From Thraustochytrium sp. TN22 (Eukaryota; Sar; Bigyra; Thraustochytrida; Thraustochytriidae): a DNA stretch of 64,000 bases. Shown here piece by piece: positions 1-11,557 of this stretch. The first letter of the stretch is position 1, and every line of letters starts with the position of its first letter. Location of the stretch: NCBI GenBank assembly GCA_013306675.1, contig JABLUY010000064.1, forward strand, positions 62,001 to 126,000, in the 5' to 3' direction. The position numbers and the translations under genes are program-made. The notes under the pieces were generated by a model, which was given only the letters and a program-made list of their open reading frames with translations, was not told the DNA's origin and did not search any database.

Positions 1-936
1 GTGAGCGAGCGAGTTCCAGGCCTCCTGCTGCCTGCTGCCGGCCGCTGCCTGCCTGCCCGCCCGCCTGCCTGCCTGCCTGCCCGCCGCCGCCGCCGCGCCA
101 AGCCGCGCAGCCGCCGCCGCCCGAGCCCAAGCCGCCGCGCGCCGCCCGCGGCTGCCGCGCGCGAGACTGCCGCCGCGCCGACGCCAGGCCGGGCGGCCGT
201 CATCGACTCCCTGCACCCGGCCGCCGCCGCCGGCCCGCGCCGCGGAGAGGAGAGGCGCCGGAGCCCAACCGCCGCGGCTGGGTTTCGCCGAGGCGCCGCC
301 AAGCCGCCGAGATACCCCGCGTTCGCGGAACGATCCGCGGTGGCGGGCCGCGGCGGGCGCAACCCGGTCCCTGGGGCGGCAGCTACTTACAGTTAGGCCT
401 GAGTTACTGACAGTGAGCTGTGCCTGACGAGTGACTCGGACAGCTGACTGACACTGACAGTGAGATCAGCTTGCGAGGCGCGTACCTTGGAGCTGGCGCC
501 TCTCAGGCCTCTCTGAGGTTCTTTGCCACCCACCAGCGTTGATGCAGAGCCCATCTTTTTTTGCCTCTGTGACGGCGATTTGCAGGGAGCGCACGCGGCC
601 TGACCGCTGAGATCAGCTCTGGCTAACGTTAGTACTTGGAGCTGGGGAAAGTCCATGTTCTGCAGCAGGCGCTTCTCCTGGCAACGCTGATGCCGAGCTT
701 CTTCCTCAGGCTTTATCTTTTTGGCGGTGATGGCGATCACCTTGGCGGAGCGCAACTCGGCGAAGCGCTTCTTTGAGTCTAAGAGCGCCGCGCTCGGAGC
801 CTGCCGGCCAGCGGAGCGCGGCGGCGCGCGCGCGCGGAGCAGAGCGAGGCGGAGCAGAGCAGAGCGCAGCGCAGCGGAGCGCGGCGCGGCGCGGCGAGGC
901 GCGGCGGGAGGCGGGAGGCGGCGCGCGGCGCGCGGC
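1..936. other. GC-rich noncoding leader region
   Basis: No credible gene is visible. Bases 40-90 hold GCCT/GCCC tetranucleotide runs. Bases 395-470 are a patch rich in ACTGACAGT-like words. Bases 840-905 are GCGGCGCGGCGAGGC-type pentamer runs directly ahead of the first gene. The open frames here translate to Arg/Ala/Pro low complexity, as expected from base composition alone. Confidence 0.6.
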
Positions 937-1851
937 ATGGGCGGCATGGCCGCGCACGGCGGCGGCGGGCTGACGCAGAGGGTCGAGGAGGAGGACGAGC
1001 AGGTGGAGGAGGAGGCGGTGGTCGTCGTGGCGATGAGGGCCGCGCGCATCGAGAAGGAGGGCAGCGAGAGGGCGCTGAGGAGGCTGGTGAGGCGGCGCGT
1101 GGCGAAAGAGGGAGAGGGGGAGGAGCGGGGGCAGGAGCAGGAGGACGGGAGCAAGGCGCTGCTCCAGGCCAAGTGCGTGGCGGCAGGCGAGGTGCGCGTG
1201 GCGAGCTACGAGCGCTTGCGCGAGCTGGCGGACCGAATGCTGGGCGACCGTGAGGCGCTGGCGGCGGGAGGCTTCGAGCGCGTGGCGGCGGTGCGCAACG
1301 CCAGGGGGTGGGACGTGGTGGTGTGCCGGCGGCGGCGTCAGGGCCGCAGGCGCCAGCGGCCGGCGCCGTTCAAGCTGCTCAAGGTCTCCTTGGAGGAGGA
1401 CGGAGGCTTGCGCGCGCTGCGCGGGTGCGACTTGAACTGGTCGAGGCGCGTGCTCTGGCTGCTGGACCTGCGCATCGGGCTCAAGACGGCAAACGCGTAC
1501 ATCTCGACCCTGGGCGGCGGCTTCTTCCTGTGCCGTCAGTTGGACCAGGCCGAGCAGATGGCGCTGCGCCAGCTTCGCGTCGCGCACTGGCTGGGCGACC
1601 CTGTGCTTGCTGCGCAGTGCCGCATTCACCTTGCCTACAACATCATGCAGCGCGGTCGCCTGAGCCTGGCGCGGTGGTGGATCCTGCGCGAGTGGCGCAT
1701 TGCGCACGCCTTGGGCCACGACCTGCTGCGGTCCATGCTCAAGTCCGCCTGGCACTACCGCCGCCAGCTTTTGCGCCACCGCAGCACGCTCTCGCAGCGA
1801 GCACATAGCCGCGTCCATGATGCTTTTGCGCGCCAGCGATTTGTTCATTAG
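937..1851 (+). CDS. Conserved-looking protein of unknown function (304 aa)
   Basis: I do not recognise the family with certainty. The ATG at 937 is chosen because the frame upstream is pure Arg/Ala low complexity; a second ATG lies three codons later. Residues about 1-60 are acidic and low complexity. The remainder looks like a real helical domain, with the phrase NAYISTLGGGFFLCR followed by two helices rich in Leu, Ala and Arg (LGDPVLAAQCRIHLAYN), which resembles a TPR-like helical hairpin. The C-terminal 60 residues are strongly basic. The normal amino-acid balance in the second half, against the skewed composition of the other frames, supports coding. The gene is convergent with the next one and only about 120 bp separate the two stops. 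Confidence 0.65.
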   Translation: MGGMAAHGGGGLTQRVEEEDEQVEEEAVVVVAMRAARIEKEGSERALRRLVRRRVAKEGEGEERGQEQEDGSKALLQAKCVAAGEVRVASYERLRELADRMLGDREALAAGGFERVAAVRNARGWDVVVCRRRRQGRRRQRPAPFKLLKVSLEEDGGLRALRGCDLNWSRRVLWLLDLRIGLKTANAYISTLGGGFFLCRQLDQAEQMALRQLRVAHWLGDPVLAAQCRIHLAYNIMQRGRLSLARWWILREWRIAHALGHDLLRSMLKSAWHYRRQLLRHRSTLSQRAHSRVHDAFARQRFVH

Positions 1852-1897
1852 CTAGCAAGCTAGCCAGCTAGCTAGCTAGCCAGCGAAGCTAGCTCTT
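1846..1897. repeat. GCTA/TAGC tetranucleotide cluster between convergent genes
   Basis: The sequence after the stop codon is built from repeated GCTAGC and AGCTAGC words. It is self-complementary and carries TAG stops in all frames. Similar clusters recur at 17906, 23393, 53490 and 57000 in this window. Confidence 0.8.
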
Positions 1898-1972
1898 CGT
1901 TGAGGGAGCGAAGAAAGAGGAAAAGGAGGGAATAGATTCATCAGCATCATCTTTTGTGTCTTCTTCAAGTCA

Positions 1973-3622
1973 TTACAGCACGTCGTCCAGCATGCGGCTG
2001 GCGAAGCGGAGGGCCGCGGCGCGAAACGCGGGGCGGTCCTTGTGGCGCAGCAGGTCGCGCGCGTGCGCCAGGTTCGGGCTCGTGGTCGGCGCCACGGACG
2101 CGTACGAGTGCAGCCAGGCCTCCAGCTCTCCATCGCCCACCGGGTGCGTGCCATCGCCGGCGCTCGCGGCGCGGCCGCGGGCCGTCAGCGCGCGCGTTCC
2201 GTTGCGCTCCTGCGCGGCTCGGTTGCTCTCCAGCTTGTACTGGAGGTGCATGGAGCGCTCGCGCAACCAGGCCGTGTCGGACCCGGCCTTGGACTCCACG
2301 CAGACGCCGCCAAGTGCCGGCATGCCGAGCCACCGCCCAAAGGCCTCCAGCTTGGTCATGGCGCCGCGCGCGGCGCGAGCCGTGTCCAGGGGCAGCGCCT
2401 TGGCCTCGTGCCGCAGCCGCAGATGCATGCGGAGGTCGTCCATGCGGCTTGCCACGTACGCATGCGCCTGGGGGCCGTCGCCACCCGTCTGCACGTAGCG
2501 TTCCAGCCTCTCCGAGTCCGTCTCCGCCTCGTCATACGCATCAAAGAACGGCTGCTCCACGCCCGAGTCCCACGTTGCGTCCGCGTCTGCCTGCTCGAGC
2601 GTCTGCAAGTTCACGAGCTCCGCGCTGATCTGTTGCGCGCTCTGGCCCAGCACCTTGCGGCTCAGCCAGAGCGCCATCTCCATCGGTGCGTTCTCGCGCG
2701 TCGCCGACGACAGCACGCTCATGTCATCGTTCACGGTCTCGTCGTCCTCGTCGCCACCGTCGTCCTCGTCGTCCTCGTCGTCCTCGTCGCCGTCGCCGCC
2801 GCCGCCGCCGCCGGCGTTGCCACCACCACCTCCGCCAGCGCCACCGTCACCGTCACAGCCCGCCTCCGGAGTGCTGCCGTCTGGCCGCGCAGCCGCGTTC
2901 CGGGACATCTCGCGCGCCGCAGCGCCGCGGCTCACGTCCATCTCGAAGCTGCGCCAAAAGACCGCGCACACGCGGAGCTCGTGGCCAAAGGCCGGCGCAA
3001 CCCCGCCCTTGCGCACGCGCCGCCGCTTCGTCGGGCTCTCCTCCGGCCCGCTCGCGCCGCCCGCCTCGCCAGTCCCCTCAGCCAAACTCCCCTCTTCGTG
3101 AGGGTTCAAACTGCAGTCCTCCTCGGCGCACGCAACCGCGCTTCGCATCATGGCCTCCGCCAGGCGCTGGAACGGCGCAGGCGCTGCATGGCCGTCACGC
3201 CGCGGGTCCCACGAGCGCCTGCACGCGCGCTCCACTCCACGTAGGAGCGCGTCCAGCCCGATGCGGCGCACATCGCCCGAGCACGCCGACCCCGCTTTGC
3301 CCTCCACCCGCGCGTACCCGCGCTCCGGGTACACGCGCTCCACCACGTACACAAGGTCGTCCCCGCCGCTTAGCACCGCCTCCTCGCCCTCCAGCGCGCC
3401 GAGGAACGGCTGGAAGACGGCGCGGCCCTCGACCGTCTCCATCATCTCCTTTGCCGCGGCTCGCGCCGCGGCGGCGCCCTCCATCTCGAACAGGCACCTG
3501 CGCACCCAGCCGGGCCGCATGTTGGCGTCTTCGTCCAGCCGCCACGTCGTGAACCGCCGCGAGTTCGCGTGCTGCGTCGCCACCTCCTGCCGCTGCACGA
3601 GCAGCACGCCGTCGCCCGCCAT
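1973..3622 (-). CDS. Unrecognised protein with acidic/Gly-rich centre (549 aa)
   Basis: No family recognised. The frame is open further upstream to 3916, but that part is Arg/Ala/Glu low complexity. The ATG at 3622 (MAGDGVLLVQRQEVATQ) begins normal protein sequence and is preferred. The N-terminal third (about residues 1-170) looks folded, with phrases such as FTTWRLDEDANMRPGWVRRCLF and VYVVERVYPERGYARVEGKA. Residues about 230-340 are a Gly-, Asp- and Glu-rich spacer encoded by GAC/GAG and GGC repeats. The C-terminal half is helical with many Leu, Arg and Glu residues and no membrane segment. A soluble nuclear or cytosolic protein is likely from the charge pattern; this is inference. The 5' side holds GCCGC pentamer runs at 3738-3770. 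Confidence 0.65.
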   Translation of the reverse strand: MAGDGVLLVQRQEVATQHANSRRFTTWRLDEDANMRPGWVRRCLFEMEGAAAARAAAKEMMETVEGRAVFQPFLGALEGEEAVLSGGDDLVYVVERVYPERGYARVEGKAGSACSGDVRRIGLDALLRGVERACRRSWDPRRDGHAAPAPFQRLAEAMMRSAVACAEEDCSLNPHEEGSLAEGTGEAGGASGPEESPTKRRRVRKGGVAPAFGHELRVCAVFWRSFEMDVSRGAAAREMSRNAAARPDGSTPEAGCDGDGGAGGGGGGNAGGGGGGDGDEDDEDDEDDGGDEDDETVNDDMSVLSSATRENAPMEMALWLSRKVLGQSAQQISAELVNLQTLEQADADATWDSGVEQPFFDAYDEAETDSERLERYVQTGGDGPQAHAYVASRMDDLRMHLRLRHEAKALPLDTARAARGAMTKLEAFGRWLGMPALGGVCVESKAGSDTAWLRERSMHLQYKLESNRAAQERNGTRALTARGRAASAGDGTHPVGDGELEAWLHSYASVAPTTSPNLAHARDLLRHKDRPAFRAAALRFASRMLDDVL

Positions 3623-4351
3623 GGATCTCGAGTTCGAAAAGAAAGGGCTTTGGGACCGCCGCCCTTTCTCTCGCCCTCTCTCTCGCGCGCACGGCGCGTG
3701 CTCTCCCCGTCTCTTGTCCGCGGCCTGGCTGCCGGCCGCGCCGCGCCGCGCCGCGCCGCGCCGCGCCCGCGCGCTCGCGCCGCGCTCCCGGCCCCGCTCC
3801 GCGTTCCGCGGGCTCGAGCCGCCTCGAAGCCTCTCCTTTCCGGGTCTGCCTTCTTCTTCTTCTTCTTGCCAGTCACGTGGTTGGGACGCGGGACCGGAAC
3901 CGGCTGTCCCATTCAAAATTCGGGGTTGCGCAAGGGAACGGCCTGGCTGGCTCTGATCTGATCAGCCGGCTGGCCGTGGCCGGGCCGGCCGCCGCGGGCG
4001 TGGTTGCGGCCTGGCGGGCGGCGCGGGCGGGCGGGCGGGTGCGCCGGGGCGCGGCGCGGCGCGGCGCGGGAAAGGCTCGTGTTCTCCCACTCTGCCTTGC
4101 AGCTCTGGGAACGGTATGCGGCGCGCCGTGCTGCGCCGTGCTCAGGCTGCGCCGGGGCGGGGCGGCCGCGCGCGGCGGCTCGCGGCGGCCGTTGCAAGCG
4201 GGAGGTTCTGCGTAGCGGTGCCTTTCTCAGGCTTGCAGTGGTCACTGCATGAGGTCTCTTCTTGGTCATGAGGTCTGTTCTTTTCTTTTCTTGTTTCATC
4301 AGGTAGTGAGGCCGCGTTGGTCGTGCTGCGGACTGCGGCCTGCTTGCAGGC
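3623..4351. other. Intergenic spacer with GCCGC pentamer runs
   Basis: It lies between the start of the preceding minus-strand gene and the stop of PRP8. Runs of GCCGC/GCGCG pentamers occur at about 3735-3770 and 4050-4075. A short TTC run is at 3848-3862. No gene is supported. Confidence 0.55.
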
Positions 4352-7300
4352 TCAGACAGCGAGCGGGTTCTCAACGTCAGCCAGGGCGGTCTCCTCGTCG
4401 GCCGCAGCGGCGTCGTGCCAGAGCTGGAAGTGACCCGGGCGGTGCTCCATGGCGTAAAAGTCGCGCGGCTGGCCGAGGGCAAGCGTGTAGCTCATGGTGG
4501 ACGCCCAGCGCAGGCCGAGGAAGTTGTAGTTCCAGATGCCGTCGGCGGGGACGAGGAAGGAGCCGAGGAAGCGGTCAGAGAGCAGGAGCTGGGGCGTGGC
4601 GAAGCATGAGGTGGTGTAGCCCTGCGCCATCTCTGCGGAGACGCCCTTGTTGGCCTCCGCCCAGTCGAAGCCGGCGTCCGTGACGCGGAAGGCTGCGAGG
4701 GAGCAGGTGCCGGGCGTGAGGGCGACGGTGACGACAACTGCCTGGTCGCGGTCCCAGTGGTCGCCCATGGACGCGGCGAGCTGGACGTCCTCCGGCGGGA
4801 GGTGCTTGAAGTGGTTGGGCTGTGTATGGATGACGCCGAGCAAGTGCAGGCCGTCCAGGGCCGGGTGGGAGGCGGGCGTGGGCACGGCCGAGGGCAGCTG
4901 CACGGTACGGTGCGAACCGGTCTGCGGCACCATGACGAGCACGCGGACCTCGCGCACCTGGTCGGTGTCGTCGGGCGGCGCGCCAAACATATAGGCGGCG
5001 CACTGGGTGCGGAGATCGGCAACGCGCACGAGCTTGGTGAGGAGGTTGCGCGGGAGCACGTAGGTGAGCCCGTGGTCGTCCGGCTCGTCGCCCTCGGTGA
5101 CGTAGAGGTGCTTGGTGCGCAGGTAGAGGTTGGCGGCGGAGACGGCGCGCTGCTTCCAGTCGTTCTTGGAGCGAAAGGTCTGGTTCTCGTACCCCGAGGT
5201 GGTCTGCACAACGATCTCGTCGCCGTGCTTGTTGACGGTGCGCGTGGTGACGGAGGCCATCTTGGCGGTCTCGCGCGTCTGCTTCTCGATCTCGGCCATC
5301 TGTTGGCGCTGCTCCGAGGGCGGGGCGATCTCCATGCCCAGAATGATGTCCCGCACCTCGGACTGCGTGAGCGAGTTGACGTTGACGTTATTGCGTTTGC
5401 CGTAGTCGTCAAGGATGAGGTCCTTGAGCGCCACCTCGACCTCGAGCCACTGCTCGTCCGTGAGTGTGGGCCACACGTGGTGCGGCTGCGTGGTGACGCT
5501 CCGATCAGGGCGCAAGACGATCTTGGTGCGCTCCTGAGAGACGTGCAGCGCGCGCAGGACGAGGATAAGGCGCGAGAAGGCGGTGTACGATGAGATGTTC
5601 TTGAGCCAGTCGTCGTAGATGTTGAAGAGCACCATCTTGGGCTCGGTCGCGTTCAGAATGAGCTCGCCGAACTTCTCGATCTTGAGGCACTCCTGAAAGG
5701 GCAGCTGCAGCTCGCTGGCGCGAAGCGTGATGTTGGGGAAGTCGAGCATGTGCGTCTCGAGCGCGTCGAGCAAGCCCTTGCGCGTGACGATGATCTGCTT
5801 GGGCTGCTCCTCGACGGGGAGCGAGCGGATGAGCGCCGCCGTCTCCTCGGCCGTCTTCCACTTGGCCAGCTGCGAGCGGCGCTTCTGGCCGGCCCACACG
5901 CTGGTGTGGATGATTTTGAGAAAGAGCTGGCCGGTGCGCGGGTTGAAGATGAAGACCGCGCCGTTGACCGGCTTGGTGGTCATATTGCCCTCGTTGGTGG
6001 TGTGCACCGTCACGCGATACACGTTGGTGTCATCGACGAACCAGATGGTCTGCGCCGAGAAGAGCTCGCCGTAGTTGGTGCTCGACAGGTGCGGCTCGGT
6101 GGGCTCCGAGGAGTACAGCTGCAGGCCCTTGCGGATGCGCTCGCGCAGCACGTAGAGCGCCGGGTTGGCCTTCATGATCTTGGTCATGCCCTGCGCCACG
6201 AGCGGCTTGAGACCGGGGAACCAGTTGCCGAAGCCGGCGTGGATGTTGTAGCACAGATCGATGCCCACCAGCAGGCCCGTGGGCGACGGGTAGAGCGTCA
6301 TGTTGTCCGTCGTGTAGTCCAGATACTTGGCACGCACGTAGCGCTCGATGTCGTGCGAGTCGTAGTCGCCCCAGCGCAGCTGCACGTCGATCCAGAACTT
6401 GTTCGAGGTCACGCCCGCGCCAAAGTCCTCGCGGTGGTCGTTCATGAGCGTGGGCTTGGAGATCTGCCAGCTCTGCGAGCCGAGAAGGAGGAGGTCGGCG
6501 CACGAGACGTTCATCTTGTACGACTTGCGCGGGTGGATGGTTTCCTTCTGCACCGTCTCGATGTCCAGCAGCTCCATCTGCTGGTCCAGAATCTGCGCGA
6601 TATCCGTCACCACGCTCTCGTGGATCTTCTGCCACAGATGGGCGCGGAAGATCTGGATCAGCGAGATCTTCAGCGTCGGGATCTTGCCGTGCATGAAGAT
6701 GCCCGTCAGATCCAGCTGCACCTGGAAGCCCACGTACACCGAGGACCGGTTAATGGTGGGCGACCACCACAGCGTGAAGCGGCGGTTGGGAATCTGGTTC
6801 AAGCCTGTGCGCTGCGCGTTGGTGAGCTTGTTCTTGAGCACCATGGCGTTCTCGAAGCCGGAGGACTTCTCCCAAAAGAGACCCTCCCACGAGGTGAACC
6901 CTGTGCCCTTGAAGAGCGTGTGCTCCAGGATGCCCTCGATGCCGCCCAGCGCCTGGATCACGTCCGTGCGGTAGGCGTTCAGGTTCCACAGCTTGCCGTC
7001 GTGTTTGGTGTGCGTCCAGTAAAAGGTCGAGAAGCGCATCACCTGGAACTGCTCAAAGTAGTTGCGTGCGCGCCAGCCCTTATCGTACGCCAGCGTGTGG
7101 CGATCCTTGCTAAAGAGCGTGTTGATGCGCGGGACGCCGCGCGCCCACGAGTCCTCCAGGTCCTCCAGCGTCAGCCGACGGTTCTGCGCCGTCGCCTCCT
7201 GGCGCTTGAGCGCGTAGTCCGCCCACACGCGCTGAGAGTCCGCGATCTCGCTCTCCCAAGGCACCACGTAGCGGTACAGGTTCGGGATCATGGCGTCCTG

Positions 7301-10300
7301 CTGGTGGCCCATGCCCATGCGAAAGTGGGTCGTCTCCGCGTCCATGGACTGCTTCGCGTACCGCAGGTCGCTCGCCGCGATGAGCACATTGCCCATGCTC
7401 AGCATGCCCAGACCGCCCACCTCCTTGGGCGAGTACATCACCGCCGGCGGGAAGCGCTTCGGGTCCTTGGAGTTCAGGCCCATCTTGATGCGCGTCTGGA
7501 TCTTGTTCTCGCTCTTCACCAGCAGGTCCAGCAGCTCCGGCGTGCAAATCACCGCCTCGCGGTACAGCACCATGAGGCCGATCAGCGCCGAGTTCCACTT
7601 GTTCGCCACCTTGACAAAGGTCGTGCTACCCGAGGACAGCATGATCTGACGCACGCGGTTCTCAAAGGCCTTGACGGCCTCCTCCGTCACGCGAAGGTAC
7701 GCCATGGCCGTGCGCTCCTTGGTGCGCTCCTGCTGGAGCGCCCACACGCCGTCCTTGAGCGAGGACAGCGAGTTGTCCGGCGTGCGGCATTTGGGCAGGA
7801 TGCGCACCTCGAAGCCGCACATGTCGAAGAGCACGTTCGGGTTGTCCTTGGAGTACACGCTCACAAAGGCGGTCTCCCACTCAATGGTGGTCACGGAGCG
7901 CGGCAGTCGGTTCTTGATGCTCCAGAAGGTCGCGCGCCCCAGGTTCACGTCGTGCTTCATGAGGCGCATGCGCGCGTCGCGCGGCCAGCACTTCTTGTTG
8001 TTGTACCCGACCACATTCTCGTTGTTCGGGTCCGGATGGTCCGTCAGGAAGCGCTGGATCAGGTCCCGCGAGTCCTCCTGGTCGAACCGGAAGAACATGA
8101 AGATCTGGTCCACGTACCGTGCGTACATGCGGATCGGGTGGCCCGCCTCGGTCTCCACGTCCTTGAAGCGCAAAAAGTCGTTCGGTGCCTCCGGCGGCCC
8201 GGCCATGTCCGAGGCCCGGCTCAGGCCCAGGATCAGAATGTCCAGCACGAGGCCGTAGTACTGAAAGACGAACGAGGCGAAGCCCAAACCGCGCACCATG
8301 CCATACCCGTTGGTGTGGCTCATGTCCTTGTAGTTGAGCACGATGTTGTTCTTGGCCGTGATGTAGTCGGCGATGTTGTGATCCACGATCAGACGCAGCA
8401 GCCGGTTCAGCAGCGTGAGGTCGACCTTGTCGAAGACGTGGTCCAGCCTCGCCTGCAACATCACGCCGCACTCGCCGCCGTCCGTGGACCACACCTGATC
8501 CAGGTTGTTCATGCCCTCGCACCACTTGTAGACAAGCAGCGGCGCCGGCTCCGAGTCCGCCGGCTTCACCCACGCGGGGAAGAGGTTGCGCTTGTCCGCC
8601 TCGTACCACAGGTACTGATCCAGATAAGCATCCGTCAGCTTCTCCATGCTGTCCACGTGGTACACCGGCTGCAGGTGCGAGAAGTGGTCCTTGAACTCGA
8701 TGTCCACCTCCTTGAAGGCGCGCTGCGTCAGCAGGTGGCGCTTGATGCGCGCCAGCGCCTCGTGCGGGTTGTCATACGCCTGCTCCACGAGCGCCAGCTC
8801 CTCGCGTTCCTTTGAGTTGAGCCGCACGGCGTTGACGTAGCGCTCCTTGAAGCGCTCCAGCGCCAGAATCAGCAGCTTGGTGTCATGCTTGTACGAGAGC
8901 GGCGGAAACGGAATGTGCGAGAACTTGCGCGACTCCAGCCAGTGCACCATGGTGGTGTAGATGGCCACCGCCTCCTCGGCTGACACGTATGGCCCATCCT
9001 TGAGGTAGTTGTGCTGGCGCTCCTGTTCCGCCTTGAGCCAGAGTCGCGTCATGCGGCCGAGGTTCTTGAGCACCACCGTCTTCTCCAGCGTCGCGCCGCG
9101 CCGGATGCGCTCGCGGTTGTAGTGCGTCACGTTTGCCCACCAGTCTGCCTTGGCCTTGACGTACCGCAGAATCATGCTCTCGATCGGCTGCGGCATCCCA
9201 GGCACCTTCCAGCTCACGTTCGCCTTGTAGCACCGCCACGCCTCCGACAGGTGCGCGAGGATCTGTTTCGCCTTGTTCCCCGCCATGCCCTCCGGCATCA
9301 TGTCCAAAATGTCGTGGATCACCGCCGCGCGCAGCTGCAAGTCGTAGTGCGACTCCACGCGCTGCTTCGTCACCGTCATGGCGATGCCCTTGCTGTGCCG
9401 GCCCTCCGTGTTGCGCCCCAGCAGGTTGCCCAGCCAGCCCTCCAGGAGGGGGATGATGCCGCGCAGAAAGTGCAGCCACACCTGCCAGTTCGGGGCCCAC
9501 ACACCCACACCCGGCCCACGCTGCACCGGCCCCGTGTTGAACCGGTAGTAAATCACGTGCTTGTACATCTTCGCCTTGCGCAGGCTGTGCATCGCACGGT
9601 ACTTGTGCCGGTACACGCCCGTCAGCGCGCCCACGTGAGCGAAGATGTACTGCAAGCCGTCCGCCAGCTGGAAGGCGTCCACGCTGCCCAGCCGGTACTG
9701 CACCACGCTGTCCACCACAATCTTGATCAGGCGAAGCAGCTCGCGCAGCAGGTGGAAGGCATTGCCGAAGCGCGACCGCTTGCGCTCCTTGGTCGTCAGC
9801 GTCTTGGTCGGCTTCAAGTTGAAGTTGTAGTCCAGGTGCAGGTATTCCAGATTCTTTTTGTGGATGAGCAGGCTCAGCATGTTGTGCCCCTGCCGTACCA
9901 CCTGAAGACCGGCCTCGACCCAGTCGATTTCCGTGCACTGGAAAAACTTGGTGCCCTTGAGGCTGCGCAGCAGATCGCGCCGCGGCGCACGAGGCGCGCG
10001 CTCCGCCGCACGCTCCTTGCGCCTACCCAGCACCCGCGTCAGGTGCAGTTTCAGAAGTTTCTGGTAGCTCACCTTGACCTTGGACGGGTACCCGCGCGGC
10101 GCGTGCTCCATGTACCAGTGATCCACTAGTTTCACGTCCACGCACCGCCGCGTGTTCCCGGACCGCTTGTTGAAGGGCGCTGGCGCCCAGTATAGCTCCA
10201 GTCCGTTGTGCGTCGACTCCGTGTACAAGGGCAACTCTCCCAAGAGCGCCTCCGCGCTGCCCTCCGGCAGTACAAAGGCCTCCTCCTCGCTTTCCTCTTC

Positions 10301-11486
10301 CCCATTGTCTGCCTCCTCGATCAGACGAGAGCGCAGGTCGCCCTCTGAGGCGTCCACGCTTGACGTGGCGCTGCCGTTGGCGGTGGTCCTGGCCTGCGCC
10401 CGGCTGCGAAACGAGGAGATTGGGTGCACGCTCGGGTCGAAGTAGAACGGAGGCAGGTCTGGGTCCTCGGCTCGCACGAGCGCCAGCGCCGGATGGTGAT
10501 ACGGCGCGTGAACGATCTTGCGCGGACGCGAGTTGTACACGTGGGGGAAGGCCACCTTGTACTCGGTGCGAATCTGCCGCCGCACGATGATCTTGTTGAT
10601 GTCGTTGAACTCGTTCCAGTCCTCGTCCTGGTCCTCCGGGTCCTGGGAGAGCGGCTCGAACTTGGGGCCGCCCGGGATGGCCTGGTTCAGCGACTTGGCT
10701 GTCAGCAGCGCCTCCTCCGTGAAGAGGTACCGCCGGTTCTCGTCCTGGCTCTCCGGCAGCAGCTGCGCGGCGAGCCGCTGCAGGTTCGCCATGGTGTCCA
10801 CCGGCAGCCGCCACTTCTTGTAGGTATCCCCGTTGACAAACTTGGTGCCCAGCAGCGGCTTGTGGTCATACAGCCAATCTGCCACGGCCGCGTCATCCTC
10901 TGGGTCCAGGTCCAGCTCGATGGCCTCCAGCGGCTCAACCTCCATCACGTTCTCCATGTAGTCCATCGGGGGCTCCTCGTCGTCAAAAGGCGGGAACCGC
11001 ATGCGCTTGAAGTGCCGCCGGTCACGCTTCTCGCGCCGCATCATGATCCACATGGTACCCCACTGCGCCAGGTACACGGGCTCGATCACGCGCGGCGTCT
11101 CGTTCACGAAGGTGATGGCGCCCGTGATATGGTACAGCACCTGCACATTGCGAACCTGCTCCCACGGCATCGGCAGGTTCTCCAACAGCTTGTACAGCGC
11201 GTGCGGCACGTACTTGAGGGCACCAAGGTACACGCTGCGGTCCGTGCGATATTTGCCGGACGTCATGTCGCCGTGATCGCGCACGATCTTGCGCAGGTGC
11301 TCCGGCGGAAGCAGCTCCTTGTCCGCCTCCGCATGGCCCGCGCGTTGTTTCGCCCCATGGCGCCTTCCCTGCACCTTGCGCCACGCCGCCGAGAGCTCCT
11401 CGGGCGACACGCTGCTCTGCGGCTGCAGCTGCTGCTCCTGTGGCGGCGCAGCTGGCGCGCGTGGCGGCTTTGGCCTCAGACCCGGG

Positions 11487-11534
<48 letters not shown>

Positions 11535-11557
11535 GTGCCGCCCGCGCCTGCCACCAT
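4352..11557 (-). CDS. PRPF8: Pre-mRNA-processing-splicing factor 8 (PRP8), U5 snRNP core
   Basis: PRP8 scaffolds the spliceosome catalytic centre, contacts U5/U6 snRNA and both splice sites, and regulates the helicase Brr2. The 2401-residue frame matches the family almost end to end (human 2335). The core begins near residue 83 ([20 protein letters not shown]), with the PRO8NT/PROCN blocks, the RT-like domain, the thumb and endonuclease-like linker, the RNase H-like domain (about 1825-2055, including [20 protein letters not shown]) and the C-terminal MPN/Jab1 domain (about 2165-2400, including [14 protein letters not shown]). Three regions differ from animals: an N-terminal 16-residue proline run made by a GGC repeat, an acidic Ser-rich insert of about 40 residues near 390-430, and an Ala/Glu-rich C-terminal tail after the conserved HRPGHF. 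No intron is needed across 7.2 kb. The ATG at 11557 is the first Met of the frame. Confidence 0.99.

Noticed and set aside
5750-8815. Long plus-strand open frame (about 1021 codons) opposite PRP8
   Set aside because: It is the antisense shadow of PRP8. Its composition is His/Arg/Val-rich and no domain is seen.
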